From: Prorocentrum cordatum | Lineage: Eukaryota; Sar; Dinophyceae; Prorocentrales; Prorocentraceae | Length of the DNA stretch: 64,000 nucleotides | Assembly: GCA_963575745.1 (NCBI GenBank) | Contig: CAUYUJ010015021.1 | Span: 296,362-360,361 of the forward strand | Reading direction: 5' to 3' | Notes under the pieces: generated by a model | The model's input: the letters and a program-made list of their open reading frames with translations, nothing else | Told to the model about the DNA's origin: nothing | Databases searched by the model: none | In this document: positions 61,511-64,000 of the stretch, piece after piece | How positions within the stretch are numbered: position 1 is the first letter of the stretch | Layout of the letters: each line of letters starts with the position of its first letter | Program-made: the position numbers and the translations under genes

Positions 61511-62390
61511 GCGGTCCTCCGACGAAATACGGAAAGCCCCCAAACCCACCGCCCACCAGACCACCCCATCCCAACGCGAAGGGCCTAATTTCGGGGGTGG
61601 ACAGACCTCCTACCCTGACACGTCGATTGGCGAATTGGCCGTTTCCGGTTCGCGAGAGGGCGTCGCGGTCGTCGTTTTTGCGTGTCGAGGTCCGTCGGTT
61701 TCGGTCCCAGGCCGTTTTCTCTAAAGGGAGGTTTACTAAAGGGAGGTTTGTCCACCGCCGATAATTTGCACTCCATTCCCAGTGCGGGGGGCGTCAGAGA
61801 ACATTATGTGAAACCCGTACCCCCCGCCACAACCCGACATTGGAATCTTCGTGTTGGGTTGGGGTGGTCTTGTAGGTAGTCAGGAAACACATGTCTTGAG
61901 GATCATCGAGATTTGGGCTGCACTCGGCCTCCGAGGCGGGCTGCCCGGCGGCAGCCGCTCCGAAGGCCACGGGCCCACGCGGGCGCCGGAGGCGTGGGCG
62001 GCCTCGGGTCCCCGCACTTGTGGGGCGGCGCGGGCACCCACTGTGGCCCCTTTCGGGTCGGGGATTGCCAGACATGGGCTTTCGAGCGGGATGAGGATTG
62101 GGAAATCACCAGGGGTCGTCTTCACGCGGCGGCGCCCAGGACGATGATGAGGAAGGCGGGCTCCAGACCGGGAAACTACGTTTGCATCGGCCCCTTCCCG
62201 CCCTCCTCGGGCGGGCGCCTGGACCGTCGACGCGCCAGACGGAGCCGAAGCGAAGCGGAAGCCGAAGATTCGGAAACTATGTTGTGAATCTCCCCCCCCC
62301 CCCCCGCATTTTTTATTAACCGTCATTTTTCGTTAGGACCTGGTTGAGTGCTATTCTGGGTTGTTGAGTTTGGATCGGAGCAGATGGGGG
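61511..62390. other. No gene recognised
   Basis: A CTAAAGGGAGGTTTACTAAAG direct repeat lies at 61720-61750. No other structure is clear, and frames overlap on both strands. Confidence 0.35.
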
Positions 62391-62505
62391 CGGAGAATCG
62401 CTCGGCATCGCCCACGCAGTGTCGATGCGGCTTGGAGCCAGATTTTCTCCACACCGACGTCGCCGATGCATCGCCGATATCACCGATGCATGGCCCATGC
62501 GGCGT
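62391..62505 (+). repeat. GATGCATCG palindrome family, copy at 62.4 kb
   Basis: GATGCGGCTTGGAGCCAGA, TTTTCTCCACACCGACGTCG, CCGATGCATCGCCGATATCA and CCGATGCATGG, colinear with the other copies. Confidence 0.8.
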
Positions 62506-62639
62506 GTTTTTCCCTACCTAGGCTCTGCCTAGAAGGGTTCTTACTCTATGAGCTTAAAGGGCCGGGCAGTGTAACCAGCCCAGGGCGGTTCCCCCGGCAT
62601 CCGCCCCGCGGTTCCCCCAGTTGCGCCCCCTGGGTTCAC

Positions 62640-63160
62640 CCAGCTTAGCTTCACTAAGCTTAGCTTAGCTTAGCTTAGCTTAGCTTAGCTTAGCTTAGCT
62701 TAGCTTAGCTTATCTCATCTTAGCTTAGATTAGCTTAGCTTAGCTTAGCGTATCTCGTCTTAGCTAAGCTTAGTTTAGCTTGGCTTGGCTTGGCTTGGCT
62801 TAGCTTACCTTAGCTTAACCTAGCCTAGCTTAGTTTAGCTTGGCTTAGCTTAGCATAGCTTACCTTATCTTAGCGCAGTGCAGCGCAGCGCAGCATAGCG
62901 CAGCGCAGCATTAGCACAGCATAGCATAGCATAGCCAAGCATAGCACAGCACAGCATATCATAGCTCAGCATAGCCTAGCATAACATGACATAACACATC
63001 ATAGCATAGCATAGCGCAACATAGCATAACATAGCATTGCATAGCATTGCTTATCATAGCACAGCGCAGCATAGCATAGCATAGCATAGCATATCATAGC
63101 ATTGCGCAGTATATCATATCATAGCATAGCATATCATAGCATAGCGTAGATGTATATGTA
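62640..63160 (+). repeat. TTAGC / ATAGC pentanucleotide satellite
   Basis: It begins as nearly pure (AGCTT)n, passes through GGCTT and GCGCA variants, and ends as (ATAGC)n. The unit drifts gradually from one end to the other. It is not the TTTAGGG telomere repeat. Confidence 0.95.
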
Positions 63161-63265
63161 GATGCAGGTGTACATGTATAGATGCAGATGCAGGTTTAGA
63201 CGCAGACAGCATAGCATAGCGTAGATATACATGTAGCTGTCGGTGTAGATGTAGATGTTGCTGTC
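63160..63265 (+). repeat. TAGATGTA(G/T) short repeats
   Basis: GTAGATGTATATGTAGATGC and relatives repeat with an ATAGCATAGC patch in between, a continuation of the satellite decay. Confidence 0.75.
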
Positions 63266-63715
63266 CTAAATGATCCAACTCCTAGGTAGGGTCGCACTGG
63301 GATAATTCTTGTCTTGGTCCCCATATGCCTCGACCCCATCTGGGAAGCCTCTCTGGATATGTAGCGGGGGGCGGCCCCCAAGCCACAGCCCGAGAGCATC
63401 GCCCGACTGCCTGCTGGCCAATTTCACCTCTTCCGCCCCAATCCGCCCCACTTGAGGGCTTAGCAGCCCTGATACGCCCGTGTTGAAACGCAACACGTGC
63501 CGTGTTCAAAACATCTGTTAGCACGCTGCGTGCTGGCTCGGCGCGTGCTGGTCCACGTTTTGGCGAACGTACCAAGTCCGACATACATGTTCAATCTACG
63601 TGGTGAGTTCCGTGTCAACACGCTACGTGTTGCGTGTGGCGTATTCGGGCTGGCTAAGTTCTTGGGATGTGTTGGCGGAGCCAGACAGTCAATGGCCTGA
63701 CAAGAAATGGTTCTT
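63266..63715. other. No gene recognised
   Basis: Non-repetitive apart from CACGTGCxGTGTT / CACGCTGCGTGCT short palindromic phrases at 63495-63640. No coding evidence. Confidence 0.35.
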
Positions 63716-63719
63716 TCCG

Positions 63720-63935
63720 CCTCTGGGGGCCCGTGCCAGGCCCCCGGGGACCCTTGAGACGGGGGTCCATGCAAATGTGTGTCAGCCAGAGCGCCGCATC
63801 CTGCAGCAGGATCCTGCAGAGCCAGGGGTGCACTGACCCGGGCCTGCGTGCAGGACCCCGCAGGATCCTGCTGGACCTTCCAGGATTCTGCAGAGCCCGA
63901 CTGGCCCGGGTTTGCGTTTACCTGGGCCGGTGCCT
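63720..63935 (+). repeat. CAGGATCCTG dispersed family, copy 2
   Basis: Same order of landmarks as 46790-46985: GCCAGAGCGCCG, TGCAGCAGGATCCTGCAG, CAGGGGTGCACTGACCC, GCAGGATCCTGCTGGA and CGACTGGCCCGGGTT. Confidence 0.85.
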
Positions 63936-63968
63936 CCCCGATCCAGGACGGTGAGTTGGCAGAAGAGC

Positions 63969-64000
63969 AAGAGGAGGAGGAGGAGGAGGAGGAGGAGGAG
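63969..64000 (-). repeat. GGA microsatellite running off the window end
   Basis: (GAG)n reaching the last base; its full length is unknown. Confidence 0.9.

Overview
The window looks like nuclear DNA of a GC-rich dinoflagellate. The decisive evidence is a perfect copy of the dinoflagellate spliced leader (SL) at 33362-33383, sitting exactly at the 5' end of an intact non-LTR retrotransposon. Two more SL-derived segments lie at the head of a second, decayed element at 38960-39071. The rest fits such a genome: very few genes, no recognisable bacterial-style operons, and a high density of simple repeats, minisatellites and dispersed repeats. A species cannot be fixed by reading alone; a high-GC genus such as Prorocentrum is a guess.

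The coding core is 33.3-46.4 kb: two head-to-tail LINE-like elements on the + strand, inserted in a TCC microsatellite. Element 1 (33362-38850) is intact. It has ORF1 (coiled coil plus an RNA-binding-like domain), ORF2 (APE-type endonuclease, reverse transcriptase, C-terminal CX3CX8HX3C knuckle), a 29-nt 3' UTR without poly(A), and a 19-bp target-site duplication. Element 2 (38960 to about 46260) has a homologous intact ORF1, an ORF2 broken at several places, and a long acidic, proline-rich 3' ORF with no counterpart in element 1. The nest is bracketed by the only strongly AT-rich islands of the window and by a 17-bp perfect inverted repeat (32095-32111 / 46630-46646). A third candidate of the same kind is a minus-strand gene at 57849-58979. 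It encodes an acidic protein, has a truncated SL remnant upstream and is flanked on both sides by the same microsatellite.

The remaining DNA is mostly repeats. 0-9 kb: GGA/TCC tracts, a 135-bp foldback, a ~320-bp inverted duplication and ~350-bp direct duplications. 9-10.5 kb: a 1.4-kb TGG array. 12.8-18.4 kb: 18-bp, ~88-bp and 112-bp tandem arrays. 19-26 kb: a duplicated block carrying a 20-bp minisatellite, with a 197-bp repeat inserted in one copy. 26 kb: ~100-bp and ~10-bp GC-rich arrays. 30-31 kb: a GTC block followed by its complement. 47-64 kb: a ~195-bp foldback, more GGA tracts, an 84-bp array and a TTAGC-type satellite.

Several dispersed families recur (GATGCATCG palindrome family, CTTCTGAGAAG family, CAGGATCCTG family). 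Long open frames inside these arrays come from stop-free repeat units and are not called as genes. No tRNA, rRNA or CRISPR array was recognised.
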